Of a stretch of 64,000 nt of DNA, positions 38,032-46,758 are shown piece after piece (within the stretch, counting starts at the first letter, position 1; every line of letters starts with the position of its first letter). Made by a program: the position numbers and the translations under genes. The notes below the pieces were generated by a model. It made no database searches and was not told where the DNA came from. It saw nothing but the letters and a program-made list of their open reading frames with translations. Source of the DNA: Flavobacterium phragmitis (GTDB lineage: Bacteria; Bacteroidota; Bacteroidia; Flavobacteriales; Flavobacteriaceae); NCBI RefSeq assembly GCF_900112575.1, contig NZ_FOMH01000005.1:186001-250000 (forward strand), read 5' to 3'.

Positions 38032-41000
38032 TTAAAATGTTAATTGTGTTCCTAAAGTTATTGTACGCAAAGGAGGTAAAACCAAACCTGGAGCTTCAGG
38101 ATCAAATCCTTTGTATTTCGTAAAAGTTATCAGATTTTGTCCTTGTAGTGTTACACGCGCATTTTTAAGAAATTTTCGCGTGCTTTCATCTAAAGGAATA
38201 GCATAAGAAGCGCTTACATTTTTAAGTTTGATATAAGAAGTATCAGTAAACGTAGCATTTGAAACTATATAATTGCCATAACTTGAAAGGTAATTAGAAC
38301 TTAAGACATTGCCCTGTGCTAAGTAATCATTGTACTCATCTACCTGAAAGTTTGCAAGTCCGTATGGATACCCTGGCTGTATGCCTGTAGTTGACATTAA
38401 AGTTCTTCCGGATTGTTTTACAAATTGGAATAAAAAGTCAAGCGAGAATGCTTTATAAGAAATTGAATTTGAAATCCCTCCATAATATTTCGGATATGTT
38501 GGTCCATAATATTGTCTGTCACCAACACCAGTATCAGAAAGTCCAGTAGAAATTTTTCCATCTCCATTGGCATCTTCAAATTGTGGTACACCATTTACTA
38601 CGCCGGTATATTTATATAAATATTGACTGTTTAATGGTCTTCCTACAACATATTGTGAGTAGTAACTAGTATTTTTTATACCATCAAATGATAATAATTT
38701 ATTAGAATTAGTTGAAATATTAAAAGAGGTTGACCAATTAAGGTTTTGCGTTTTAACGTTTGTCGTTGAAAGTGTAAACTCCCAGCCTTTGTTTTCAACA
38801 GCTGCACCTAAATTAGCGGTATAAGTTGTAAATCCTGCTTGTGGGCTAAGGGTATAATTAACCAATTGGTTGTCTGAAATGTTTCTGTAATAGGCGGCAG
38901 TAAAAGAAATACGGTCATTTAAGAAATTTAGATCCATAGCAGCTTCAAATTTTTTAGAAACTTCCCATCTATAATTCGGATTTGCAATTCGGGTTGCTGA
39001 CATAGAAGCATTTCCGTTTCCGTAAGTTCCTGTAGAATAGGTGTCAGCATATCCGTAATCTCCAATACCATCACTTCCCACTTCTCCATAACTTGAACGA
39101 AGCTTACCAAAACTTAGCCACGAGTTGTCTTTTAAGAAATCTTCTTCCGTAAATACCCATGCAGCACCAATAGAACCAAAATTTCCATATTTATTATTTG
39201 CTCCAAAGCGGGAAGAACCATCTCTTCTAAAATTAATGTTTAAAATATATTTATTCATAACATTATAATTCAGCCTGCTAAAAAGTGATATATATTTATA
39301 TTCAGAGGAACCGTTATATACTTTTACAGTTGTAGCTGTTCCAGTAATACCAATAAGGTTGTCAGCGCTATATACAGAAGAAGTTACATAAGATGGCATT
39401 TCTGATCTTCTTTTTTGATAGGATCCACCTACTAAAGCAGTTAGATTTCCTTTCCACAATGAAGTGGAATAATTCAACTGAGGATCAATAGTGAAATTAT
39501 TAGTATTGTTAGTCGAAACAACATAAGATCTTAACGAGTTTAGACTGATTTTGAGAGCATCATAATAAGCGTAATTACTGGCTGAAGCAGGTTGATATTG
39601 CTCGGAAGTCATTTCTGCAGTTCCATATCCTAAATCAGTTTTAAAAGATAATCCCTTTGCAATTTCATAGTTTACACTAAAACTTGTAATTAAGTTGGTC
39701 CCTTTATCTTCAACTCTTTTTCCTAATGCTGCCAGAGGGTTGATATCACTAAAATAAGTAGAAGCCCAGTAAAAAGAGTCATCTGCGTTATAAATAGGAC
39801 GATTTGGAGCTGTACTTATTGCGTAGCTTGCGATGTCAAAAAATGGCAGTTTATTTTTATCCGTTGCAAAAATTACAGAAGCTCCTATCTTCAGTTTTTT
39901 GTTTAACGTATAATGATTGATGTTAAAATTGGTGGAAAATTTATTGTAGCCAAAATCTCCAGGTAGAACGGTTGTTTCATTATGATAACCAGCACTTAAT
40001 AAAAAGTTTGTAGTGTCATTTCCACCTTTTAAGCTTGCAGAATAATTATTGAAATTAGCCGATCCGCCAATTAATAAATCCTGCCAATTAGTATATTGAT
40101 TAGGATCCCAGTTTGTTAAAGCTATTCCGGTACTAGAGTTACTTGCATTTGCATTTGCATTTGTTAAGGCAGTTTGTAACATGTTAAGATAAGCAGGCGT
40201 ATCTAAGGTTCTAACTCTATTGGCAACTTGAGAAATTCCTGAGTTAGTACCTATAGTAAATTCTGTTTTACCTGCTGAACCTTTTTTAGTAGTAATAAGT
40301 ACTACACCATTTGCACCTCTGGATCCATAAATTGCAGTTGCATCTGCATCTTTAAGAATTTCAATACTTTCAATGTCATTAGGATTAAGAATGTTTAAAG
40401 GGCTTGTTGATTTTTGTGCTCCTCTAATTGCATATGGCTGTTGATTATTTGTACCTACACCCGTTTGTTGTGCCTGTTCTTTTATATCATCACCAATATA
40501 TGGAACTCCATCTACAATGTAAAGAGGAAGAGTCTCTGCAGCAAGAGAGTTTCTTCCGCGAATACTGATATTAATATCACTCCCTGCATAACCAGATGTT
40601 TGAGATACAAATACACCAGGTGTTCTTCCTTGTAAACTTTGTAAAATATTAGTTATAGGTTGTTTTTGAATGTCTTCAGATGTGATTTTAACTACAGATC
40701 CTGTAGAAGTTCTTTTTGTTGTTGTACCGTATCCAATAATTACAACCTCGTCTAACTTTGCCAAATCGGGTTGCATTTTGATGGTAACTGTGGTTTGGTT
40801 TTCTACGGTAACTTCCTGTGTTTTGTATCCTAAATAAGATATTTTTAAGACATGTTTTCCTTTTGGTAATTCGATAAAAAACTGTCCGTCAAAATCAGAT
40901 ATTGCTTGTTTATTGCCTCCTACAACTGCAACAGAAACACCTGGAAGAGGCTGTCCGTTTTCGTCCAGCACTTTTCCGTTAAGCATAATAGTAACTTCTT

Positions 41001-41448
41001 CGGCATTTTCTTTTTTTTCGGTATTTACAGCAATTTTAGCAACTTCTTTTTTATAAATCACGACATTTTTATCCACCTGTTTGTATACCAGATTACTGCC
41101 CTGAAATACAATATCCAGAATATCGCTTACACTTCTGCTGCCTCTTGGAGTAGTAACTTTTGGGAAATCTTTTATGATCTGTGGCTGATAGGCGAACAAT
41201 AATCCTGTTCTGTTTTCGATAGTTTTAAATAGCGTTTTAATATCCTGATTATGTAATTCAATGTCAACAGATATTGACTCTAAGTTCTGACCACTCATTT
41301 CAGTTGCGAAAATCATATGAGTGCCGCAGGTCAGTAAGAAAATGTGGAATAAACTGATTCGCATAATCATAATGGTTTTTTTTGACAAGTGAAAAAAAGA
41401 CGAATTCTTTTCACTGTCAAACATGGTTGTTTTACAGCGTAATTTCAT
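38032..41448 (-). CDS. SusC-like TonB-dependent transporter with N-terminal STN (signal-transducing) domain
   Basis: Outer-membrane transporter of 1138 residues. A long N-terminal region with a hydrophobic stretch (LFHIFLLTCGTHMIFA) precedes an STN/secretin-like domain (about 58-134, VDIELHNQDIKTLFKTIENR). Next come a carboxypeptidase-regulatory domain (about 150-235), the plug (LQGRTPGVFVSQTSGYAGSD, ATAIYGSRGANGVVLITTKKG) and the barrel. Internal starts at Met27 or Met29 are possible. STN-type transporters signal substrate binding to a FecR-like anti-sigma factor, and such a gene lies directly upstream, so self-regulation through the ECF sigma factor is expected. Confidence 0.95.
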   Translation of the reverse strand: MKLRCKTTMFDSEKNSSFFHLSKKTIMIMRISLFHIFLLTCGTHMIFATEMSGQNLESISVDIELHNQDIKTLFKTIENRTGLLFAYQPQIIKDFPKVTTPRGSRSVSDILDIVFQGSNLVYKQVDKNVVIYKKEVAKIAVNTEKKENAEEVTIMLNGKVLDENGQPLPGVSVAVVGGNKQAISDFDGQFFIELPKGKHVLKISYLGYKTQEVTVENQTTVTIKMQPDLAKLDEVVIIGYGTTTKRTSTGSVVKITSEDIQKQPITNILQSLQGRTPGVFVSQTSGYAGSDINISIRGRNSLAAETLPLYIVDGVPYIGDDIKEQAQQTGVGTNNQQPYAIRGAQKSTSPLNILNPNDIESIEILKDADATAIYGSRGANGVVLITTKKGSAGKTEFTIGTNSGISQVANRVRTLDTPAYLNMLQTALTNANANASNSSTGIALTNWDPNQYTNWQDLLIGGSANFNNYSASLKGGNDTTNFLLSAGYHNETTVLPGDFGYNKFSTNFNINHYTLNKKLKIGASVIFATDKNKLPFFDIASYAISTAPNRPIYNADDSFYWASTYFSDINPLAALGKRVEDKGTNLITSFSVNYEIAKGLSFKTDLGYGTAEMTSEQYQPASASNYAYYDALKISLNSLRSYVVSTNNTNNFTIDPQLNYSTSLWKGNLTALVGGSYQKRRSEMPSYVTSSVYSADNLIGITGTATTVKVYNGSSEYKYISLFSRLNYNVMNKYILNINFRRDGSSRFGANNKYGNFGSIGAAWVFTEEDFLKDNSWLSFGKLRSSYGEVGSDGIGDYGYADTYSTGTYGNGNASMSATRIANPNYRWEVSKKFEAAMDLNFLNDRISFTAAYYRNISDNQLVNYTLSPQAGFTTYTANLGAAVENKGWEFTLSTTNVKTQNLNWSTSFNISTNSNKLLSFDGIKNTSYYSQYVVGRPLNSQYLYKYTGVVNGVPQFEDANGDGKISTGLSDTGVGDRQYYGPTYPKYYGGISNSISYKAFSLDFLFQFVKQSGRTLMSTTGIQPGYPYGLANFQVDEYNDYLAQGNVLSSNYLSSYGNYIVSNATFTDTSYIKLKNVSASYAIPLDESTRKFLKNARVTLQGQNLITFTKYKGFDPEAPGLVLPPLRTITLGTQLTF

Positions 41449-41497
41449 AAATTTGCTTGTTTTTTAATGGTTACTGGATTAATTGTTAAAAATCTTG

Positions 41498-41523
41498 GCC
41501 ATCTGGTGTAGGAGCTGGATGGC
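41498..41523 (-). other. Stem-loop in the susC leader
   Basis: GCCATC (41498-41503) pairs with GATGGC (41518-41523). On the minus strand, the direction of susC, the stem is followed within a few bases by a T run (complement of 41487-41492). It lies 50-75 bp upstream of the susC start. It could be a fecR terminator or an attenuator; the stem is only 6 bp. Confidence 0.35.
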
Positions 41524-41620
41524 TTTTTTAATTTAGTTTTGGTTAATTGGTCTTTGTTTTTAAGGTTAATATTTATTTTCAAAGCTTTCTAAGTAGGAGG
41601 TTAGTCAGCCTTATCTCTTC

Positions 41621-41704
41621 TCTATATTCTATATTCTATATTCTATATTCTATATTCTATTTTCTATATTCTATTTTCTATTTTCTATTTTCTATTTTCT
41701 CTTT
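41621..41704. repeat. Heptanucleotide tandem repeat between fecR and susC
   Basis: Eleven consecutive 7-bp units, TCTATAT (units 1-5 and 7) or TCTATTT (units 6 and 8-11), with a degenerate twelfth unit running into the fecR stop codon. It occupies a third of the 254-bp fecR-susC gap, upstream of susC on the minus strand. Confidence 0.95.
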
Positions 41705-42746
41705 ATTCACAGCCTTTCCCGTCCAAAATGACATTTCCGGCTTTATTGTAACGATATTCTGTTTCGATAACACTGCTGATTACCTTCAAGACATGATCTA
41801 AATCTTCTTCATTTAAGAAACTGGCAGTAATTCGGCAATTCTTAATTTTTTCATTCGAGATTAAAATCTGCACTTTATATTTTTGAGCTATTAATGAAAC
41901 AGCTTCAGCCATATTCAAATCATCCAGAATCAGGTAATTGCTTTTCCATTCGGTTACAATAGCCGCACTTACATTATTTTGTTCAAAGTTCAAAGTGCTT
42001 TTGTTTACTTTAATCTGCTGATTTGGAGTGATTACGCCATACACTTTTTCAACATCTCCAACCTGAACTTTACCACGTGCAACAGTAACTTCGATATTGT
42101 CTGAAGAATTTTGAGCATTAATATTAAAAGCAGTTCCTAAAACTCTAGTCTGAATTTTACCAGTATGTACGATAAATGGTTTTTCGGGATTGTGTTTAAT
42201 GTCAAAAAAAGCTTCTCCAGTTAAGGTAACTTCACGAGTTTTGGAGTCAAAAGAACTTTGATCGTATTTCAACGTACTGTTATCATTTAACAACACTGTA
42301 CTACCGTCTGGAAGATGAACCAATTGTTTACCGCTAAAGTCAATTAAAGTATTTTGCGCTACAGCAGCTGGTATTTCAGTTGTAATAGTTGGAACTGTTG
42401 CTTTTTGCTTAAAGAAGAATGAATTTCCCAAAGCAATTAATAAAGCAATACTTGCCGCTGCAAAAAGCGATCGTAAAACGATTTTTCTTTTTCGTTTTGG
42501 ATTTAAATCGACCACTTTAGGTTCATTTTGCGGTTTAGATAAAATATAGTTCAGAATATCGTCACTCTGTTTTTTATCCATTACATCTGTAACATAATCA
42601 CTTTTCAGCATCTCATGAATTTTTTCCTTCAGAAAATCGTCATGCTCGCCCTGCTGCATTATTTCCATCATTTGCTGCTGTTCCGCATCAGATAGATTAT
42701 TCTGCAGATAGCCTTCAAATAACTCTTCGAACTTTTTTTGCTGCAT
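41703..42746 (-). CDS. FecR-like anti-sigma factor
   Basis: Inner-membrane regulator of 347 residues. The cytoplasmic N-terminal segment (about 1-85) would bind the sigma factor; one membrane helix follows at about 89-108 (VLRSLFAAASIALLIALGNS). The periplasmic FecR domain includes VHLPDGSTVLLNDNSTLKYDQ and VTLTGEAFFDIKHNPEKPFIVHTGKIQTRVLGTAFNI. The C-terminal DUF4974-like domain (MAEAVSLIAQKYKVQILISNE) is the part expected to meet the STN domain of SusC. It lies between the sigma gene and susC, the usual order for this signalling cascade. Confidence 0.95.
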   Translation of the reverse strand: MQQKKFEELFEGYLQNNLSDAEQQQMMEIMQQGEHDDFLKEKIHEMLKSDYVTDVMDKKQSDDILNYILSKPQNEPKVVDLNPKRKRKIVLRSLFAAASIALLIALGNSFFFKQKATVPTITTEIPAAVAQNTLIDFSGKQLVHLPDGSTVLLNDNSTLKYDQSSFDSKTREVTLTGEAFFDIKHNPEKPFIVHTGKIQTRVLGTAFNINAQNSSDNIEVTVARGKVQVGDVEKVYGVITPNQQIKVNKSTLNFEQNNVSAAIVTEWKSNYLILDDLNMAEAVSLIAQKYKVQILISNEKIKNCRITASFLNEEDLDHVLKVISSVIETEYRYNKAGNVILDGKGCE

Positions 42747-42794
42747 TTGTTTCGTTAATTAAATTAGTACTTGTTTGTAAATGATAGTTTGGAG

Positions 42795-42821
42795 TTTTTT
42801 TTTTTTTTTTTTTTTTTTTTT
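42795..42821. repeat. 27-nt poly-T (poly-A on the coding strand) tract between sigma and anti-sigma genes
   Basis: An uninterrupted run of 27 T on the plus strand. It is 49-75 bp upstream of the fecR start, in its probable leader. The same 230-bp gap also has three direct GTAAAAAAAT-like copies (42918-42942). Confidence 0.9.
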
Positions 42822-42976
42822 CAGCCCTTCTAATTTTAGGGATAGAACACGTTTTAAATGTTCCTTTTATATAAAGACCATTTAAAAAAGGGGAGGGAGT
42901 AGTTGAAAGTGAAAAAAATGTAAAAAAAATGTAAAAAAATGTAGTTCTTGGCTTTTTTGAAAGAAAAAACTTTAGT

Positions 42977-43564
42977 CTAGAACTTTAAAAATAGCAGTAA
43001 TGACATGAACATATTCATGTACGGAGAAATTTTAAGACGTATAAATTTTAAAGCCTGAGCCATGTGTTTTTTTACCGTCTCGGTTGAGATGCCCAAATCT
43101 TCACCAATTTTTTGATGACTAAGGCCGTCTATTTTAGCCATTTGATAGACTTTTTGCTGTTGAGGTGGCAACTGTTCAACGATTTGATTTAAAATCGTAT
43201 TGTACTGTTCATCTTTGATATTGCTGTCAGTATCAATAATTCCAGCTTCTTTCTGATTGAATTCGGCTATTTGACTCGTTTCTCGTGCGATTTTTTTAAT
43301 CGAATTGAACAAATGATTGCGTGAGATTATATAGAGGTAATTTTCAAAATGAGTTACTTCTGCTAAATTCTCGCGATTTTGCCATATTTTTAAAAAGATG
43401 TCCTGAACAGCTTCTTCTGCTTGAATTTTCGATTTTGTAATTCGTAAAGCAGTAGAATACGCATTATTTTTATATTGATTGTACATATTGGTAAACGCAA
43501 CCTCACTTCCTTGAGACAATTCAAGAAGAAGTTTTTTTTCGTCTATATTCGAATTTTGAGCCAT
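42977..43564 (-). CDS. ECF RNA polymerase sigma factor (Bacteroidota FecI-like type)
   Basis: 195-residue sigma factor. Region 2 is about residues 15-85 (FTNMYNQYKNNAYSTALRITKSKIQAEEAVQDIFLKIWQNRENL), and region 4 is about 130-185 (QLPPQQQKVYQMAKIDGLSHQKIGEDLGISTETVKKHMAQAL). Followed by fecR and an STN-type susC, it is the probable activator of that operon. The gap of 230 bp to fecR is unusually long for a sigma/anti-sigma pair. Confidence 0.95.
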   Translation of the reverse strand: MAQNSNIDEKKLLLELSQGSEVAFTNMYNQYKNNAYSTALRITKSKIQAEEAVQDIFLKIWQNRENLAEVTHFENYLYIISRNHLFNSIKKIARETSQIAEFNQKEAGIIDTDSNIKDEQYNTILNQIVEQLPPQQQKVYQMAKIDGLSHQKIGEDLGISTETVKKHMAQALKFIRLKISPYMNMFMSLLLFLKF

Positions 43565-43809
43565 GTTTTGGTAACAATCAATTCAGCAATATTATTTATT
43601 TTTTTTGAAATGAAGATTATTTATCGATAACAAGCCTCGAAAAATGTTATTTTACCATTTTATCATTAAAATAATAAATAATCGTAAAAATAAGTAGCAC
43701 TCTTTTGCATAAGATTCAATGAAGTAAAATTGCGCTGTTTGATATATTGTAGGTTAAGTCTTGTTTTAATTGAGAATTGAGCAGAATAGAATTAAAATTT
43801 GATTCTTTT

Positions 43810-43840
43810 TTGAAGTATATTTATAAAAAATATAGATTTG
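43810..43840 (+). promoter_or_regulatory. Promoter of the M28 peptidase gene
   Basis: TTG (43810-43812) and TAGATTTG (43833-43840), spacer 20 bp, match the Bacteroidota housekeeping promoter. The predicted leader is about 58 nt. The remainder of the 340-bp divergent gap is AT-rich with no other recognised element. Confidence 0.7.
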
Positions 43841-43904
43841 TCTTTTTTTCAGACCCTTCTTTTTTTATCAGAAAATTATTCAATCTTTAATTTGATTTTT
43901 AATT

Positions 43905-45374
43905 ATGAAAAAAAAGTTGTTTTTATTACTCAGCTTAAGCTGTAACATTATTTTTTCGCAAACGATCAAAAAACCTTTGATCAGTGCGATTACTTTAAAG
44001 GATCTTAAAACAGATATGTACCAGATGGCCGGCGATCATTTTAATGGCCGTGAAGCTGGTACTTTAGATGAACTAAAAGTATCCATGTGGCTGGCAGAGA
44101 AAGCCAAAGAAGCTGGAATGTCACCAGCGGGAGACGATGGTACTTTCTTTCAGTTTTTTGATTTATACCGACATCAGGTTACCAATAATACCAAATTTAA
44201 AATCGGACAAAAAGAATTTAAATTATGGAGTGAGGTGCTGGTTGCCGAAACGACCACAAAGAAAGTTGAAGCTCCCATTTTATTTTTAGTTAACGCTTCT
44301 GCTGAGGAAATCAGAAAAGCAGATGTAAAAGGAAAAGCTGTTGTAGTATTGGCCTCTAAAGAGGGAATTTCAGATAATATTTCGCTTTTCGAGAGACGTT
44401 ATCCAGGTTTTGTCAAGCAGAAATATTATGAAGATTTAGCCTACAGAGGTGCTGCGGCTTTTATTATTGTTGCAGATGAGCTGGGCGAAAAAAGTTGGTC
44501 TGAAGTGGAACCTCAAATGAAACGAGGTGTATACGGAATAGAAGGATACCGTGATAAAATGCCTGTTCCGCCTAGAATGCCTGCTTTTTGGGTGCACAAT
44601 AATCAATTAGAATTTCTTAAAAACACAAAAGACTTTTTATCTGCCGAAGTAGTTTCAGAAACTTACAAATATCCATCTGTGAATGTTGTTGGAAAAATTG
44701 AAGGAACTGATTCCAAATTAAAAAATGAATATGTGCTTTTTAGTGGACACCAAGATCATGATGGCGTAAGACAGAAATACGGTCAAGATTCTATTTACAA
44801 TGGAGCAGATGATAATGCCAGTACTTGTGTCGCAATGCTGGCTATTGCTAGAGCTTACAAAAAACAGCCAGCAAAAAGATCCGTTCTTTTTGTATTTCAT
44901 GGTTCAGAAGAACGCGGATTATTAGGATCGAGCTGGTATGCTTCACACCCAACGGTGCCTGAAAAAGATATAATTGCTGTTTTAAATGGTGATATGATAG
45001 GTCGGAATGATATCAATCAAGCAGCACTTTTAGGTTCAAGTGACCCGCATCAAAATTCGCCTGATTTGGTAGCTGTGGCTAAAAAAGCCAATGATGAAGG
45101 CCCAAAATTCGAACTCGATAAACTTTGGGACAGACCAGAACATCCAGAGTTTTTCTATTTCCGATCAGATCACTTACCTTATGCGAGAAAAAATATTCCA
45201 GCAGTTTTCTTTACAAGCGTATTGCATAGTCAATATCATACGCCAATGGATGAATCTGAAAATATTGATTTTGGCAAATTGCATAAAATGACAGATTGGA
45301 TCTACAGAACGGGCTGGATTTTATCCAATCAAACTGAACGTCCAAAAGTAGTTCCGCAAAAAAGAGAACAATAA
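43905..45374 (+). CDS. M28 family zinc aminopeptidase with PA-like insert
   Basis: Secreted exopeptidase of 489 residues with a signal peptide (to about residue 19). The five metal ligands of M28 are visible: His282 in SGHQDHDG, Asp in GADDNAST, the EE pair of GSEERGLLG, Asp in LNGDMIGR, and His in SQYHTPMDE. A PA-like domain of about 140 residues (about 95-240, VKGKAVVVLASKEG, YRGAAAFIIVAD) sits between the N-terminal region and the catalytic core. It is divergent from the ECF sigma operon, which ends with an M16 peptidase, so it may work on the same peptides. It has its own promoter. Confidence 0.93.
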   Translation: MKKKLFLLLSLSCNIIFSQTIKKPLISAITLKDLKTDMYQMAGDHFNGREAGTLDELKVSMWLAEKAKEAGMSPAGDDGTFFQFFDLYRHQVTNNTKFKIGQKEFKLWSEVLVAETTTKKVEAPILFLVNASAEEIRKADVKGKAVVVLASKEGISDNISLFERRYPGFVKQKYYEDLAYRGAAAFIIVADELGEKSWSEVEPQMKRGVYGIEGYRDKMPVPPRMPAFWVHNNQLEFLKNTKDFLSAEVVSETYKYPSVNVVGKIEGTDSKLKNEYVLFSGHQDHDGVRQKYGQDSIYNGADDNASTCVAMLAIARAYKKQPAKRSVLFVFHGSEERGLLGSSWYASHPTVPEKDIIAVLNGDMIGRNDINQAALLGSSDPHQNSPDLVAVAKKANDEGPKFELDKLWDRPEHPEFFYFRSDHLPYARKNIPAVFFTSVLHSQYHTPMDESENIDFGKLHKMTDWIYRTGWILSNQTERPKVVPQKREQ

Positions 45375-45383
45375 ATACAAAAG

Positions 45384-45420
45384 CAGAGGTGTTTGATTAA
45401 TCAGGCACCTCTGTTCTTTT
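45384..45420. terminator. Intrinsic terminator after the M28 gene
   Basis: CAGAGGTG (45384-45391) pairs perfectly with CACCTCTG (45406-45413), followed by TTCTTTT. The AAAAG preceding the stem also allows use from the minus strand. Confidence 0.75.
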
Positions 45421-45526
45421 ATTCTCTAATGGATGTTTTATCCTGAAGTGTCATTTTAGCAATTTCATCTTTTCGTTTAAAAGTAACACCATTATGTTTT
45501 TTGATTTTGTACCCATATTTTTTCAT
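45419..45526 (-). CDS. Possible small protein of 35 residues
   Basis: ATG at 45526 to TAA at 45419 encodes MKKYGYKIKKHNGVTFKRKD followed by 15 more residues (EIAKMTLQDKTSIRE). It is lysine-rich, with no hydrophobic segment. The frame stays open for about 18 codons upstream of the ATG, which may mean a longer form with another start or the tail of a decayed gene. It lies between the terminator at 45384-45413 and the YheT-like gene. I recognise no family. Confidence 0.3.
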   Translation of the reverse strand: MKKYGYKIKKHNGVTFKRKDEIAKMTLQDKTSIRE

Positions 45527-45599
45527 AAAATAATACAGATTATGCTTTTCGTTTGTAAAACTATTCGTTAATTTATAAATTACGTATCAATGTATTTCT

Positions 45600-45607
45600 T
45601 AGCTTTG
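45600..45607 (+). promoter_or_regulatory. Candidate -7 element of the YheT-like gene
   Basis: TAGCTTTG, an exact TANNTTTG match 28 bp upstream of the start. No clear TTG is seen at the -33 distance. Confidence 0.5.
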
Positions 45608-45635
45608 TAGTACGCACCGTAAAAACCGTTTTATT

Positions 45636-46616
45636 ATGCCAATAATTAAACAATCAGAATATAGTTTTCCTTCTATTATTCACCGAAACAGGCATATTTC
45701 GACTATTTATGCCGCCTTGATTAAAAAGTTTGATGCTCCTGATTATACCAGAGAAAAACTGGAATTAAATGATGGAGATTTTATCAATGTTGATTTTGTT
45801 CTAAAAAATTCTAAAAAAGCGGTTATTCTTTGTCACGGGTTAGAAGGAGATTCCCGAAGAACTTATAATAATAGCTGTGCCTCTTATTTTTTGGAGCAGG
45901 GTTTTTCTGTTTTTGCTTGGAATAACAGAACCTGTGGAGGAGAGATGAATCGACTTCCGAGGTTGTATCATCATGGCGCGGTTGATGATCTTAACGAAGT
46001 GGTTCAATTTGCCCTGCAGAAAGGCTTTGAGGAGCTTTATTTAATTGGATATTCAATGGGTGGTGTACAGCTTTTGAATTATCTGGGCTGGACAAAAATT
46101 GATGAACGAATAAAAGCGGCCGTTTCCATTTCGGTTCCAACACATATTGCTACAAGTGCTGAAGTCCTAAAACAAGGTTTCAACAGGGTTTATTTAAAGA
46201 ATTTTACCATTGATATAAAGAAAAAGCTTAAATACAAAGCCGTTCAGTTTCCAGATTTTATAAATAGCGATCAGATTGATAAAATTACTTCTTTTGATGA
46301 AGTCGATCAGTATTTTACGGCACCGCTTCATGGTTTTGCGAGCAGAGAAGACTATTATCATCAAGTTTCTCCTGAATTTTCACTTAAAAATATTACTACT
46401 CCTGTTTTAATTATTAATTCACTGGATGATCCTTTTTTAGGAGAAAGATGTTATCCAAGAGCAATTGCGCAGGATAGCGAATATGTATATCTGGAAACTC
46501 CAAAATATGGCGGACATTGCGCTTTTCCGCTGCGTAATTCAACTTATTCTTATGCGGAGAAAAGAGCATTTGAGTTTTTTACGTCTTATCAATCCACAGA
46601 AACTTTTAAGGCTTAA
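45636..46616 (+). CDS. YheT-like alpha/beta hydrolase
   Basis: Cytoplasmic alpha/beta hydrolase of 326 residues in the YheT/AB-hydrolase-4 family. Visible motifs are VILCHGLEGDSRRTY (oxyanion region), FSVFAWNNRTCGGEMNRLPRLYHHGAVDDL, the nucleophile elbow GYSMGG (Ser140), the acid in INSLDDPFLG, and the histidine in YGGHCAFPLR. The natural substrate of this family in Bacteroidota is not settled. It carries its own promoter and is probably a housekeeping gene unrelated to the flanking loci. Confidence 0.88.
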   Translation: MPIIKQSEYSFPSIIHRNRHISTIYAALIKKFDAPDYTREKLELNDGDFINVDFVLKNSKKAVILCHGLEGDSRRTYNNSCASYFLEQGFSVFAWNNRTCGGEMNRLPRLYHHGAVDDLNEVVQFALQKGFEELYLIGYSMGGVQLLNYLGWTKIDERIKAAVSISVPTHIATSAEVLKQGFNRVYLKNFTIDIKKKLKYKAVQFPDFINSDQIDKITSFDEVDQYFTAPLHGFASREDYYHQVSPEFSLKNITTPVLIINSLDDPFLGERCYPRAIAQDSEYVYLETPKYGGHCAFPLRNSTYSYAEKRAFEFFTSYQSTETFKA

Positions 46617-46758
46617 AGGGCATTGATTAAAGTCTGCTGTAAAATACTTACAGTTCCCTTTAATTAACGGGCTTTAATTCGTTTTCGTTTTTAACTTAAC
46701 ATATAGTTTATGATTAAATAAACTTCCGATTGTATCCTTGTCAGTTAAATTACAAAAC

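Noticed and set aside
41547-41801. Plus-strand open frame of 84 codons across the heptamer repeat
   Set aside because: Its protein is only the translated repeat (a LYSIFYF-like pattern) and it overlaps the fecR end; no gene-like composition.
30538-43564. Lanthipeptide or other RiPP biosynthesis cluster
   Set aside because: The peptidase, ABC transporter and TonB receptor set could suggest it, but there is no LanB/LanC-like, radical SAM or YcaO gene and no precursor-like peptide in the gaps.
46738-46758. TTG start for the sensor/AraC regulator
   Set aside because: ATG at 46759 begins a normal signal peptide; the TTG overlaps a possible -7 element (TATCCTTG, 46733-46740).
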